Positions 15,605 through 25,551 of a DNA stretch of 64,000 nucleotides are shown piece after piece; position 1 is the first letter of the stretch; each line of letters starts with the position of its first letter. Location: NCBI GenBank assembly GCA_027533425.1, contig JAPZUD010000001.1, positions 62,001 through 126,000 on the forward strand, written 5' to 3'. Under the pieces are notes generated by a model, which had not been told where the DNA came from, searched no databases, and worked only from the letters and a program-made list of their open reading frames with translations. Made by a program: the position numbers and the translations under genes. The stretch is from Beijerinckiaceae bacterium (GTDB taxonomy: Bacteria > Pseudomonadota > Alphaproteobacteria > Rhizobiales > Beijerinckiaceae).

Positions 15605-17929
15605 ATGAATAAGTCATCGCTTATAAAAAAGAAGGCAGCGTTCTGGTCCTCGGTCGCTACGGCTGCCGGCTCTACTGTCGTCAGCGGCATCCTCACCATG
15701 GCGGTGACATGGTCCCTGCTGTCGGGCGGTGTGAGTGCCGCCCATGCGGGCTTCGCAGCGGCTTGCCTCGCGCTGCCGGTCTCGATCGGCATGTTTGTGG
15801 GCGGACGGTTGGTCGACCGCTTCGGAGCAAGGCTGGTTCTGCTGATCTCGAACCTGCTGACGCTGGGCGTGGCCTTGGCGGCGATGGTGCTGATTGCAAC
15901 GCAGCCTGGCGCCCTTGTCGCCATCGTGGCACTTCTGGCGGTTTCTAACGGGCTCGGCGCGCCGGGCCTGGTCGCCCAGGATGCGCGCCTGCCTCAGCTG
16001 GCAAAGCTCTCGGGCCTGAGACTCGAACGGGCAAACGGCCTGCGTGACCTCGCGAACCAGATCGGCATGATTGGCGGCCCGGCAATCGGCGTGCTGGCTG
16101 TCGAGTTCGCGGGCTTGGCGGGCGCGCTGGTCATTGCCGTCGCTTTGCTGGCCATCATCGCCATCCTCGATGCCTTGTTCTTCCCGCGCTTCCGTGAAGG
16201 TCGGCAATCGGTAGCCACGTCATCAGCTGGAGCCAATCCGTTCAGGCGGATCCTGGCGGATCGTACGCTGAGTGCAGTGGTCCTTCTCGCCTTGCCGCTT
16301 GTGGCGATTTTCACGTCACTCGACGAGATTCTCGCGCCAACCCTCGCCCTTTCGGCAGGTTGGGGCGGGACGGCGCTGACAATTTTCCTGGCGCTGACCG
16401 GCCTTGCAGCGTTCACCTCGGCGGCGGCCTTTGCCAAGGCCGGCCACAGGATCTCAAAACGAAAGCTTGTGATCTGCGGCGTGGCCATCTCGGCCATGGG
16501 CTTCCTTGTGCTCGCCGCTGTGCCCGCGCGCGAGGCTTTCTTTATCGCACCGGTGCTGATCGGTTGCGGTGTCGGCCCGTTGTGGCCGGTGCTGCTCACT
16601 GCAATCCAGTCCCGCGTGCCGCGCGCCGAGCTTGGTGGCGTCATCGGCGCTCTGTCCGCAGTGGCGTTGTTGGCTCAACCGGCTTCGTCTCTGGTGACCG
16701 GGCCGGCAGTCGCGGCGTTCGGAGCCGAGGCCATCGCGGGGGTGATCGCGGTGATGGCCGGCGGCCTGGCTGTGCTCGCGCCGTTCCTCGGTGGCCTGCG
16801 TGAACTCGATCCGCTGTCGGCAAGGGCCAACACGTTGACCATTGTCGCTGGCGACCGGCTCTCGTTCATCGCAGGCACGCTGCTGGCTGCCGGTGCTCTC
16901 TTTGTCGGGTATCAGCACCTTACCGGCACCAATGTCCGGAATGCGGATCCTTCCCTCATCGCAACCGCGCAGGCGGCTCCGCCAGTCATGGGTGTCGGTG
17001 CGCTCGGTCGCATTGAACCGGCATCGCGGATCCTCCGGATCAGTGCCCCATTCGGCGCCGAGCCGCCACGTATCGAACGGATCCTTGTCCGCGCCGGCGA
17101 CACTGTCCCGGCCGGGCAGGTTCTGGCGGTGATGGCTGATCATGGTGTTCGAACCGCTGTCGTCGCAAGCGCGGAGGCGCAGGTCAGGATCGCAGAGACC
17201 GAACTTGCTCGGATCCGCGCCGGTGCGCGGCCATCGGAGCTGGCTGCACAACGGGCGCGGATTGACGCCCTTGCGGTTCAGGTCCAGTTCGCCCGCACAA
17301 CGCTCGATCGGCGAGGAGCGCTCATGCGGTCGGACGCCGCCTCCGCCGCACAGTTCGACGATGCGAAGGCCACGCTCGCGCGCCTGATGGCAGAGCTGGC
17401 CGCCGCCGAAGCGGTCTACGAGACCTTGGCGCATGCCAGGGCCGAGGACATCGCGGTGTCTGAGGCTGCGCTCAACCGGGCGCGTGCCGACCTTGCACAG
17501 CGGCGTGCCGAGCTCGAACTGAGCCAGATCCGCGCGCCGATCGACGGTACGGTTCTGGCGGTAAATGCCCGCGAGGGCGAGCGGGCGGGCGCGGACGGTT
17601 TGCTCTCGCTTGCAGACCTCCGTTCAATGGACGTCGTCGCCGAGATCTATGAGAGCGACGCACTCCGCGTCCGGATCGGTCTGCCGGCCGAGATACGGCT
17701 GCCGGGAATCGACGCGCCGCTCCCGGCTCATGTCAGCGAGATCGGCTGGCTTGTGCGCCGCAACGATGCGATCGGGACGGACCCCGTCGCCCGTATCGAT
17801 GCGCGCGTCATCGAGGTGCGCCTTCGCCTCGAACCAGAGGCGAGCCATCGCGTCACGCGGCTTTCCAACATGCAGGTGGCGGTGCGCATCCATGCCGAAG
17901 AGATGCCCGCAGCCTCGGGTGCCCGATAA
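15605..17929 (+). CDS. Fusion of an MFS transporter with a DevB/HlyD-type periplasmic adaptor
   Basis: A single uninterrupted frame of 774 residues joins two proteins. Residues about 1-400 are a major facilitator with roughly twelve helices and the loop motif GGRLVDRFGARLV (66-78). Residues 418-438 are another membrane helix, and about 455-770 are a HlyD/DevB membrane-fusion domain: barrel-sandwich hybrid (LVRAGDTVPAGQVLAVM and the returning RAPIDGTVLAVNAREGE) around a coiled coil (about 520-640). The stop overlaps the next start (TAATG), and the next two genes are DevC and DevA homologues, so the adaptor half belongs to a DevBCA-type exporter. Why it carries an MFS half is unknown. Confidence 0.85.
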   Translation: MNKSSLIKKKAAFWSSVATAAGSTVVSGILTMAVTWSLLSGGVSAAHAGFAAACLALPVSIGMFVGGRLVDRFGARLVLLISNLLTLGVALAAMVLIATQPGALVAIVALLAVSNGLGAPGLVAQDARLPQLAKLSGLRLERANGLRDLANQIGMIGGPAIGVLAVEFAGLAGALVIAVALLAIIAILDALFFPRFREGRQSVATSSAGANPFRRILADRTLSAVVLLALPLVAIFTSLDEILAPTLALSAGWGGTALTIFLALTGLAAFTSAAAFAKAGHRISKRKLVICGVAISAMGFLVLAAVPAREAFFIAPVLIGCGVGPLWPVLLTAIQSRVPRAELGGVIGALSAVALLAQPASSLVTGPAVAAFGAEAIAGVIAVMAGGLAVLAPFLGGLRELDPLSARANTLTIVAGDRLSFIAGTLLAAGALFVGYQHLTGTNVRNADPSLIATAQAAPPVMGVGALGRIEPASRILRISAPFGAEPPRIERILVRAGDTVPAGQVLAVMADHGVRTAVVASAEAQVRIAETELARIRAGARPSELAAQRARIDALAVQVQFARTTLDRRGALMRSDAASAAQFDDAKATLARLMAELAAAEAVYETLAHARAEDIAVSEAALNRARADLAQRRAELELSQIRAPIDGTVLAVNAREGERAGADGLLSLADLRSMDVVAEIYESDALRVRIGLPAEIRLPGIDAPLPAHVSEIGWLVRRNDAIGTDPVARIDARVIEVRLRLEPEASHRVTRLSNMQVAVRIHAEEMPAASGAR

Positions 17930-19089
17930 TGCGCCCTGTCTGGCTCGCATCCCGCCTTGCCTGGCGACAACTGACCCACCAGCCGACGCGGCTTGCGAGC
18001 GCTGTCGCCGGTGTTGTCTTCGCAAGCCTCCTCGTTTTCATGCAGCTGGGCTTCCATGATGCGCTGTTCGACAGCGCGACCTCGACGGCCCGGGCGATCC
18101 GCGGCGACATCATCGTGTTCAGCCGCCAGTCGGAAACGACCTCGCGAACTTCCGGCTTGCCTCGCGCGCGGCTGATGCAGGCGCTTGCCGATCCCGATGT
18201 CACGAATGTCACGCCGGTCTATCTCGGCCAGGTCATCTGGAAGAACCCGGAGACGGCTGTGCGCCGCTCCATCATGGTTCTCGGAGCAGACCCTGATTCA
18301 GGGGTGTTCGCGCTCGACGGTGTCAGCGTGGCTGCCGAGCGGCTGCGCCAGCGCGACACGCTGCTCTTCGATATCCAGTCCCGGCCCGAATACGGTCCGA
18401 TCGGGGAGCGAGTGGCCCGCGGCGCAACGACGGTTGAGGTCGCCAACCGCACCACGGAAGTGGTCGGCCTGTTCCGCCTCGGAGCCTCCTTCGCAGCCGA
18501 TGGCAACCTGCTTACCAGCGACGTCAATTTTCATCGCCTTGTACGCGATCGGACGCCGGACATGCTGGACGTCGGGGCTGTGTTCCTGAAGGCTGGCGCG
18601 AACATCGGCCAGGTGCAGGCGCGGCTTCAGCAGCTTCTTCCTGATGATGTCCGGGTGATGACGCGTGACGAGTTCATTGCGAGCGAGCGTGCTTACTGGG
18701 CGAATTCGGCCGCCATCGGGTTCATCTTTCTCTTCGGCGTCGGCATGGGCCTCATCGTCGGCTTTGTGATTGTCTACCAGATCCTTTTCACGGATGTCGC
18801 CAACCACCTGTCCGAATACGCGACGCTGAAGGCGATGGGCTATACTGACCAGTATCTCCTCGCGGTGGTCTTCAGCGAGGCGCTGATGCTCGCTGTGCTC
18901 GGTTTCCTGCCAGGACTTGCCTTCTCCTGGTGGCTGTTCGGAGTCTCGGCCGAGGCCACGTTCTTGCCGATGCTGCTGCGGCCCGACATGGCTGCCTTCG
19001 TCTTTGCACTGATCTTTGCCATGTGCGCCGCATCCGGGGCGGTTGCCGTTCGCAAGCTGCGCGATGCCAACCCTGCCGACATGTTCTGA
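17929..19089 (+). CDS. DevC-type ABC exporter permease (FtsX-like)
   Basis: This 386-residue permease has an N-terminal helix (SAVAGVVFASLLVFMQLGF), a large periplasmic domain (about 45-265) and three C-terminal helices in a FtsX/MacB-like domain, ending AVRKLRDANPADMF. That arrangement, including the N-terminal LAWRQLTHQPTRL, is typical of DevC, which with DevA and the adaptor DevB exports glycolipids or other amphiphiles through TolC in cyanobacteria. Here it overlaps the MFS-adaptor fusion gene by one base. Partner subunits follow immediately. Confidence 0.88.
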   Translation: MRPVWLASRLAWRQLTHQPTRLASAVAGVVFASLLVFMQLGFHDALFDSATSTARAIRGDIIVFSRQSETTSRTSGLPRARLMQALADPDVTNVTPVYLGQVIWKNPETAVRRSIMVLGADPDSGVFALDGVSVAAERLRQRDTLLFDIQSRPEYGPIGERVARGATTVEVANRTTEVVGLFRLGASFAADGNLLTSDVNFHRLVRDRTPDMLDVGAVFLKAGANIGQVQARLQQLLPDDVRVMTRDEFIASERAYWANSAAIGFIFLFGVGMGLIVGFVIVYQILFTDVANHLSEYATLKAMGYTDQYLLAVVFSEALMLAVLGFLPGLAFSWWLFGVSAEATFLPMLLRPDMAAFVFALIFAMCAASGAVAVRKLRDANPADMF

Positions 19090-19099
19090 GGGCTGCGCC

Positions 19100-19795
19100 A
19101 TGATGCCTGCTATCAAGATCAAAGGCCTGGGACATTGGTTCGGCAACGGCGATCTCCGGCGACAGATCCTGTTCGACCTCGATCTCGCGATCGCGCCGGG
19201 GGAGATCGTCATCCTCACCGGCCCGTCCGGCTCCGGGAAGACAACCCTGCTGACGCTGATCGGCGCCCTTCGCGCCGTGGAGCAGGGAAGCCTCCGCCTG
19301 TTCGGGCGTGAACTGCACGGTGCCAGTGATGACGACCGCATCGCATTGCGGCGCCGCATCGGCTTCATCTTTCAGCAGCACAATCTCCTCGGTTTTCTTT
19401 CTGCCCGCCAGAATGTCGAGATGGCCCTCGAACTCGATCCGGCACTCCAGGCCAGTGAACGGCGCGACCTGGCGACCGTTATGCTGGCCAAGGTCGGGTT
19501 GGGGGAGCGGCTTGATCACCTGCCATCGAAGCTGTCCGGGGGGCAGAAGCAGCGCGTGGCCGTCGCACGGGCACTGGTCGGCAATCCCGACCTCGTGCTG
19601 GCCGACGAGCCGACCGCCTCGCTCGACAAGGTCACCGGGCACGAGGTGGCGACGCTGATCGAGCGCCTCGCCCGGGAACGTGGTGCTTCGATCCTGCTTG
19701 TGACGCATGATCCGCGGATTCTCGGTATCGCGGACCGTATCGTCGCCATGGAAGACGGCCGCATCGTGGATGCAGCCGAAAACCGGCAGGATTGA
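19100..19795 (+). CDS. DevA-type ABC exporter ATPase
   Basis: The 231-residue ATPase starts at ATG 19100 (GAGGG upstream). Walker A is GPSGSGKTT, the signature is LSGGQKQRVAVARALV and Walker B is [12 protein letters not shown], with the loop RRRIGFIFQQHNLLGFLSA typical of the MacB/LolD/DevA group. It powers the mechanotransmission exporter made with the preceding permease and adaptor. The gene lies ten bases behind devC and closes the TetR-controlled operon. The following 236 bases (19796-20031) contain no supportable gene. Confidence 0.9.
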   Translation: MMPAIKIKGLGHWFGNGDLRRQILFDLDLAIAPGEIVILTGPSGSGKTTLLTLIGALRAVEQGSLRLFGRELHGASDDDRIALRRRIGFIFQQHNLLGFLSARQNVEMALELDPALQASERRDLATVMLAKVGLGERLDHLPSKLSGGQKQRVAVARALVGNPDLVLADEPTASLDKVTGHEVATLIERLARERGASILLVTHDPRILGIADRIVAMEDGRIVDAAENRQD

Positions 19796-20031
19796 AATTG
19801 CGAGCTCAGGTTCCGAAAATGATCGTCGCAGAACCGACATTGCCCTTTTGCGCGGACCGTCATTTGCCGGAAGCCGTCGCGTTCTCTGGATGCTTTTTAT
19901 GGGCTAGGCGGGCCGCCCCGTTGAACGCGAGCGAATGACAGCCTTCGGGTAATGTCGTCAAAGCCCCGATTGACCGCAAGGAGCGCGAGACTGGCAACTC
20001 CCCAGAACATTCATCAAGGCCGACGGATCGC

Positions 20032-20991
20032 TCACGCTCTGGCGAGGCTGTCGCCCGCGACCTTGCGGAAGCGCCGCAGCGCATCAAGGGCCCAGCGCCC
20101 GGAGAGCAGGAAGCGCAGCGGCGAGGCTGGCTCGAAATGAGCGGCGACCCAACGCCCCTGTCCTTCGCCCCAGGCCGGAACCGCCGCGCCTTCTTTCCGC
20201 TTGCGGAAGACAATGGTCGTGCCGTCATTCCGGTAGCGCGGATCGGGCTCCAGCCCTGCAACGAGGCCAGCCCAGACCAGCGCCTGCGGTGTGAAATTGT
20301 AGACATGCGCGAAATGGAAATGCTGGAAGCTGTGCCGGCGCTTTCCCAGAGCATTTGGCACGGACACGAACAGGACTCCGTCTTCGGCCAACCACTCGGC
20401 CATGCGCTTCAGCGCGCTGACCGGTTCTCGCAGATGCTCCAGCACGTGGTTGGACGTGATGATATCAAAGCTACCCGGCGCGAATGCCACCTGCTGCCAC
20501 ACCGCGCTTTGCACGTTCACGCCATATTCCTCGCGCGCGAAGGTTGCAAAACTCTCGCCTGGCTCGATGCCCTGAACCTCGTGCCCGGCCTTGGCCGCGA
20601 GCGCGAGAAACTCACCGGAGCCTGAGCCGAAATCGAGCAGCCGCTTCGGCCCTGACAGCGCGGGTTCGAGCAGCGCGAGCCGCCTCTCGGCATCGCGCTG
20701 GCTGCGTGTGATGTGGAAGCGCGGCGGCTTCTTCGAGAACGCGAACTGGTAATCCAGCCGATATTCACCCGCATAATAGGCGTCGAGCTCGGCTTCCGTG
20801 GGCATGGGGTCGGTGCGGATCAGCCCGCATTGCTCGCAAGCCACGGTTTTCAAGGTCTTCAGCCGCCGATCCGTCTGGCCAATTGTGAGCTTGTGATGCG
20901 AGCCGCAGAGATTGCACGCCACGTCCTCGCCGCGATAGGCGTAAGGCGTAAGCGGGATCTGGTTTCGGATGGTGGCGAGAAGCTTCGGCAT
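20032..20991 (-). CDS. Class I SAM-dependent methyltransferase with N-terminal zinc-ribbon-like CxxC pairs
   Basis: The 319-residue protein begins with CNLCG (26-30) and CEQCG (52-56), a likely zinc-binding pair. It then has a Rossmann methyltransferase core with motif I LLDFGSGSGEFLALAAKAGH (about 118-137) and DIITSNHVLEHLREP. This architecture is common in methyltransferases acting on nucleotide sugars or lipopolysaccharide and capsule components. There are no glycosyltransferase genes around it, so the substrate is open. It is divergent from the response regulator, with 63 bases between them. Confidence 0.8.
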   Translation of the reverse strand: MPKLLATIRNQIPLTPYAYRGEDVACNLCGSHHKLTIGQTDRRLKTLKTVACEQCGLIRTDPMPTEAELDAYYAGEYRLDYQFAFSKKPPRFHITRSQRDAERRLALLEPALSGPKRLLDFGSGSGEFLALAAKAGHEVQGIEPGESFATFAREEYGVNVQSAVWQQVAFAPGSFDIITSNHVLEHLREPVSALKRMAEWLAEDGVLFVSVPNALGKRRHSFQHFHFAHVYNFTPQALVWAGLVAGLEPDPRYRNDGTTIVFRKRKEGAAVPAWGEGQGRWVAAHFEPASPLRFLLSGRWALDALRRFRKVAGDSLARA

Positions 20992-21054
20992 CGACTTGAC
21001 CTCGCGAGGATGAGCGCCGAGCTATAGGGGCCGAGCCTGACGGGAACCTGATGG

Positions 21055-21735
21055 ATGAAACTGCTGCTGATCGAGGATGTGCCGCCTTTGGCCCAGCTCA
21101 CCCGGGAGGCTCTGGAGGCCGAAGGTTTCACGGTTGACCATGCACCCGATCTGGAAGCCGCGCGCGCCATCCTTTCTGTTGCCCCACCGGATGTGATCGT
21201 TCTCGATCTCGGGCTGCCGGATGGCGACGGCCTCGACCTGCTCCATGGCCTGCGGAATGCCGGCAATGGCATTCCCGTGCTCGTCGTCACCGCGCGAGCA
21301 GGCCTCAATGACCGGATCGACGGCCTCGATCGTGGTGCCGATGATTACATCGTGAAGCCTGCAGCTCCGGCCGAGATTGCCGCACGTTGCAGGGCGCTTC
21401 TGCGCCGCCCCGGAGGCGTGTTGGGGCGGAAGCTGCAACTCGGCAATCTCGCGTTCGACACGGCATCACGAAGCGTGACGGCTGCTGGACGACCGGTTGC
21501 GCTCGCGCGCCGCGAAATCGACGTGCTGGAGGTACTCCTGCGCAAGCTGGGGCAATCCGTCCCGCGGCGGGTGATCGAAGATGCGATCTACACGCTGGAC
21601 GAAGCGCCCGGCCCCAATGCTCTGGAAGCGTCCGTGTCGCGCCTTCGGCGGCAACTGGCCGAAGCCGGGGCAAATGTGGAAATCCATACCATCCGGGGCA
21701 TCGGCTATCTCATCACCGAGGCGGGGGGAGCATGA
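21055..21735 (+). CDS. OmpR/PhoB-family response regulator
   Basis: The 226-residue protein has a receiver domain with phosphoacceptor D51 (VIVLDLGLPDGDG), acidic residues E7-D8 and K101 in DDYIVKPAAP. A C-terminal OmpR-type winged helix covers about 127-222 (SVSRLRRQLAEAG, IHTIRGIGYLI). It overlaps the kinase gene by four bases (ATGA). It resembles the TctD/QseB branch, whose members often control organic acid uptake; targets cannot be read here. Confidence 0.9.
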   Translation: MKLLLIEDVPPLAQLTREALEAEGFTVDHAPDLEAARAILSVAPPDVIVLDLGLPDGDGLDLLHGLRNAGNGIPVLVVTARAGLNDRIDGLDRGADDYIVKPAAPAEIAARCRALLRRPGGVLGRKLQLGNLAFDTASRSVTAAGRPVALARREIDVLEVLLRKLGQSVPRRVIEDAIYTLDEAPGPNALEASVSRLRRQLAEAGANVEIHTIRGIGYLITEAGGA

Positions 21736-23087
21736 GCCGGTCCCTGGTCACCACGCTCATTCGCCGGCTCCTGCTGGCCGGCGGGTTGCTCACCCTGCTC
21801 AACATCGTGTTTGTCACGGCCTATTACAGCTCCGATCCGGAGGGTTTGCGCCGCGAGAAGGTGAGCCACCAGATTGACCGACTGGCAGCTGCCCTGAAGG
21901 CGGGGCCGGATGGCCGTCTTGCCTTCATGCCCTCGGAGCGGTTGGCTGGCACCTTCACGCGCTACCCGGATGCCTATGCCTTCCGCATCGAGGATCATGC
22001 AGGTGCTGTTCTGGGCGAGGCAAATGCATCTCTCGTGCCGGCAGACCGCTGGAGCGTAGCCAATGGCCCGGATGCCTGGTGGAGCGATGTCCAGGTCAAT
22101 GGTCGATCCGTTCTCGTGGGTTCACGTCGGGCGAATATTGCAGGCGAGCCTGTCCGCATTGCCTTCGCGGCAGCGGGAGACCCCTCGAACCTGCTGCTCT
22201 TCGTTTATTTCGACGAGCTTTTCGTGCATGTCATCGTGTCGCTGTTGCCCTTCGCGATCTGTCTGATGATCGTGAATGCAGTGACCGTGCGTCAATCGTT
22301 GCGCTCGCTGGTTCATGCCGCGGATGCCGCGCGGAAAGCCGGCCCCAGCCATGGCATTGCTGCCCTGCCCACGCGCGGGCTCCCGACCGAAGTGCTGATC
22401 CTCGTCGAGGCCATCAACGACGCACTTCGCCGGTTGGGCGAGGCGCTTGAAGCCGAGCGTGCCTTTACCGCGGAAGCCGCGCATGCCTTGCGCACGCCAT
22501 TGGCGGTGCTGTCCGCACGTATCGAAACGCTGCCGAAAAGCGCTGAAATCAATGCCGTTCGCGCGGATATCACAGCACTTCGCCGCTTGGTGAATCAGCT
22601 TCTTTCGGCTGCGCAGGCCGATACGCTGGTCGTGGATCCAGCGCGTCAATGCGATCTCGTGGCTGTGGCCGGAGGTGTTGTCAGCGCGATGGCGCCGCTG
22701 GCAATCCGCGAGGGGCGGGGACTCGCGCTCGAGGGCGGTGCGCCGATCATGGTTCGTGGCGATGCCGACGGTATCGCACATGCCCTGCGCAATCTCATCG
22801 AGAACGCCCTGCGCTTCTCTCCGCCCGGCGAGGAGGTTCTCGTGCGCGTCGCCGAGCCGGGTGTTCTCATGGTGCTCGATCGCGGGCCAGGAATTCCCGA
22901 TGAGCAGAAGCCTTTGGTCACGAAGCGGTTCTGGCGCGCCAGTGCATCCGATCTGGGCGGCACGGGACTTGGTCTTGCGATTGTCCAGCGGATTGCCGAA
23001 GCGCATGGAGCTACGCTGGAGATACGGGACCGGCACGATGGTGGTGCCGTGATCGTGCTTCAGTTCTTGCCGGCTTCAGCCGGATGA
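21732..23087 (+). CDS. Membrane histidine kinase paired with the preceding regulator
   Basis: This 451-residue kinase has two membrane helices (about 8-31 and 165-187) enclosing a periplasmic sensor of about 130 residues. A linker follows, then the dimerisation helix with phospho-acceptor H251 (AEAAHALRTPLAVL) and an ATPase domain with NLIENALRFSP, DRGPGIP and GGTGLGLAIV. The layout is that of TctE/QseC kinases. The start at 21732 overlaps the regulator stop; a longer frame upstream is an artefact inside the regulator gene. The 137 bases after it hold no gene. Confidence 0.9.
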   Translation: MSRSLVTTLIRRLLLAGGLLTLLNIVFVTAYYSSDPEGLRREKVSHQIDRLAAALKAGPDGRLAFMPSERLAGTFTRYPDAYAFRIEDHAGAVLGEANASLVPADRWSVANGPDAWWSDVQVNGRSVLVGSRRANIAGEPVRIAFAAAGDPSNLLLFVYFDELFVHVIVSLLPFAICLMIVNAVTVRQSLRSLVHAADAARKAGPSHGIAALPTRGLPTEVLILVEAINDALRRLGEALEAERAFTAEAAHALRTPLAVLSARIETLPKSAEINAVRADITALRRLVNQLLSAAQADTLVVDPARQCDLVAVAGGVVSAMAPLAIREGRGLALEGGAPIMVRGDADGIAHALRNLIENALRFSPPGEEVLVRVAEPGVLMVLDRGPGIPDEQKPLVTKRFWRASASDLGGTGLGLAIVQRIAEAHGATLEIRDRHDGGAVIVLQFLPASAG

Positions 23088-23224
23088 ATTCACCCCGGCC
23101 AAAGCCTGCGATCTGAAAGCGCGAAGGCCAGCGTCGACGCTCCCGATCAATGTGCGAGCGCCAAGGGCAGGGCGTCAGTCTGCAAAGCGGGCGCTCGTCT
23201 CCTCACCGGGTTGGCGACAAGGCG

Positions 23225-25459
23225 CTATGCAGCGAGCGATTTCAGGAAGTCATCGACCTCCCGGTTCAGGCTGTCGATGACCGATTGAAGATGATCGGCC
23301 TGGGTCAGCATCGCCTGCGAGGCCTGTTCGGTTTCCTGTGTCGCGGCACTGACCTGGGTAATGGTCTGGGCAACTTCGTGGGTGCCGGAAGCCGTCTGCT
23401 GGGTATTTCTGGCGATCTCGCCGGTTGCGTTGCGCTGCTGCTCGACAGCCGCTGCAACACCGGTCGAGAGGTTGGAAATACTCTTGACGATGGCATTGAT
23501 CCGGTCGATCGCCGTGACGGCCTCGCCGGTCTTGGACTGGATTCCGGCGACCTGTGTCACGACTTCCTCGGCAGCACTGGCTGTCTGGTTGGCAAGGGCT
23601 TTCACCTCGCTGGCAACCACGGCGAAACCACGACCGGCTTCTCCCGCGCGCGCCGCCTCGATTGTCGCATTGAGCGCAAGCAGATTGGTCTGGCTGGCAA
23701 TGCTGCCGATAAGCTGGACCACCACGCCGATCCGGGTTGCAGCCTCCTGGAGGTCGCGGACAACATCGACCATCAGTCGGGATTGCTCCGCAGCTTCCCG
23801 GGAGATCTCGGTTGACTGCCCGATCTGGTTGGCGATTTCCTCGACAGATGCCGCGAGTTGTTCGGCGGCAGACGCCACTGTTGTCACAGATGCGGAATTC
23901 TCTTCCGATGAGCGGGCGACCCCTTCGGCCCGGACGAGCGTTGCGGCGGCTGACTGCCGGACCGACTCGGCATGGCTGCGCAACTCTCCTGACATGCGCT
24001 TGACCGACTCGACCACCCCTTTGACCGTGCTTTCGAACCGGGTCGCGAGATTCTGCTGACCGGAAATGTCTTCCCAAGCCACCATCGCTCCAAGCCTGCT
24101 GCCATCCGGCGAGAGGATGCTTGCCGCGGTAAGCGTGAACACGCGCCCTCCGTGCTTGAATGTCGTCCGGACACCTTCGGCGGGCAGGGTCTGAAGGCGA
24201 TGGTCATCAAGGCCGGCCGAGCCGATGAGATCCGATGCCTTGACGCCGGCAATCTCGCTGTTCATGCCGCTGGTGGACAGAAGCCCCGCAAGTGCAGGGT
24301 TGAGGTAGTCGATCCGCCAGTCATTGCTGCCATCAATCGTCATCACGCCGATCGGCATGCCGCTGACTGTCTGGCGCAGCTTGAAGGAATTGAGCACGTC
24401 CTGCCGCAAGGCGGAAAATGCGCGCGCCATGTCGCCGATTTCGTCCCTTTTGGCCTCGTATTCGACGAGCGTGCTGCTTTCTCCGCGGGCAAGATCCTTC
24501 AGCGCACTGGATGTCCTGACCAGGGGGCGGGCCATGAAGCGGCCGATGGCCAGCCCGAGCAGAAGGGCAAGCGGCAGGCAGATCAGGGCATAGATCCAGA
24601 GCTGATTGAGGAATTCCTCGCTTCTGCCCTTGAAGAGCCGGTCTGGCCTCAGGGTAGCAATCACAATTCCTTCCGCGCCGGTAATCGACGGCAGATGCTG
24701 GAGATGGGCGAGATAGCTCTCGCCGGCAATGTCCACCGCGCGCAGTGCATGCGTGCTCGCGATCGCCGCCTTCAGGCCGTCGCTGTCGATGCTGACCGCT
24801 TTGCCGGCACCGAGGGTGGAAACGGTCATTTTTCCACCGAAGAACAGCGCAATATCCGCCCCCGTCTTCTCCTTGATCTCCTGGAGAAGGGCATCGCTGG
24901 CCCGGGCGCCGATCTTCAGGGTTCCGACCAGCCCCCGGTTTGTATGCACCGGTGCCACGCCATCGAGAGCAGCCTGCCCGGATGTCGGGGAAACCGCGAG
25001 CCCTTGCGTGGCTTTGCCGTTGAGAGCATCCCGGATTTCCCTGGCCTGGGACTTGTTGTCTCCGCGCTGACCCGGATTGTGCCCGCGCATCACAACGATG
25101 CCGTTCGCATCCGTCAGTTCGAAGGTCGAGACAACCTTGTCGACCCGCTTAAGCGCCTCGAACTCACTTGTGGCGAGGGAGGTCAGCTGGGCCTCGTTTG
25201 CGATCTGCAAGGTCACGCCGACATTCGGCTTCCGGGCGATGATCTCGGTATAGGCCAGAATGCGCTGGTTGACTCCCCGCAGGGATTCCCGGACCTGCGC
25301 GGCGGCGGCCGCGACATCCGCCTGCTGCGCGTCCGTATTGATCCGTTGAACCGAGTTGAACGACAGCGCGGCGCAAATCCCGAATGCGACGGCGAAGATC
25401 GCCGTCGACCCTGCTGCATATTTAGGCGCCAGCCCCGTCACGGCAGCACTCTTGATCAT
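23225..25459 (-). CDS. Methyl-accepting chemotaxis protein (cache-HAMP-PAS-MA)
   Basis: From ATG 25459 (GGGGTG upstream) the product is 744 residues. A first helix (about 15-33) is followed by a periplasmic cache-type sensor ([20 protein letters not shown] and [17 protein letters not shown]). A second helix (about 290-310), HAMP, a PAS domain around 370-480 and the signalling domain follow, with the hairpin tip [33 protein letters not shown]. There is no C-terminal CheR-tether pentapeptide. It lies 92 bases downstream of the cytochrome c gene on the same strand and could be part of that sigma-54 transcript. A paralogue with the same order is at 50924-53167. Confidence 0.88.
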   Translation of the reverse strand: MIKSAAVTGLAPKYAAGSTAIFAVAFGICAALSFNSVQRINTDAQQADVAAAAAQVRESLRGVNQRILAYTEIIARKPNVGVTLQIANEAQLTSLATSEFEALKRVDKVVSTFELTDANGIVVMRGHNPGQRGDNKSQAREIRDALNGKATQGLAVSPTSGQAALDGVAPVHTNRGLVGTLKIGARASDALLQEIKEKTGADIALFFGGKMTVSTLGAGKAVSIDSDGLKAAIASTHALRAVDIAGESYLAHLQHLPSITGAEGIVIATLRPDRLFKGRSEEFLNQLWIYALICLPLALLLGLAIGRFMARPLVRTSSALKDLARGESSTLVEYEAKRDEIGDMARAFSALRQDVLNSFKLRQTVSGMPIGVMTIDGSNDWRIDYLNPALAGLLSTSGMNSEIAGVKASDLIGSAGLDDHRLQTLPAEGVRTTFKHGGRVFTLTAASILSPDGSRLGAMVAWEDISGQQNLATRFESTVKGVVESVKRMSGELRSHAESVRQSAAATLVRAEGVARSSEENSASVTTVASAAEQLAASVEEIANQIGQSTEISREAAEQSRLMVDVVRDLQEAATRIGVVVQLIGSIASQTNLLALNATIEAARAGEAGRGFAVVASEVKALANQTASAAEEVVTQVAGIQSKTGEAVTAIDRINAIVKSISNLSTGVAAAVEQQRNATGEIARNTQQTASGTHEVAQTITQVSAATQETEQASQAMLTQADHLQSVIDSLNREVDDFLKSLAA

Positions 25460-25551
25460 CAGAACACCCCGCTTACCGTTTGAAACATGGTGCATGATGA
25501 TCATAAGTTATTGAAATTAAGTGAATAATCGGCGGAGATCGCCACCGCTCG

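Noticed and set aside
19796-20031. A small gene or IS relic after devA
   Set aside because: No ribosome-binding site, family motif or IS6 end could be found; left as non-coding.
24152-25483. A 443-codon plus-strand open frame opposite the first chemoreceptor
   Set aside because: Antisense of a chemoreceptor with clear cache, HAMP and signalling motifs; no homology or ribosome-binding site.
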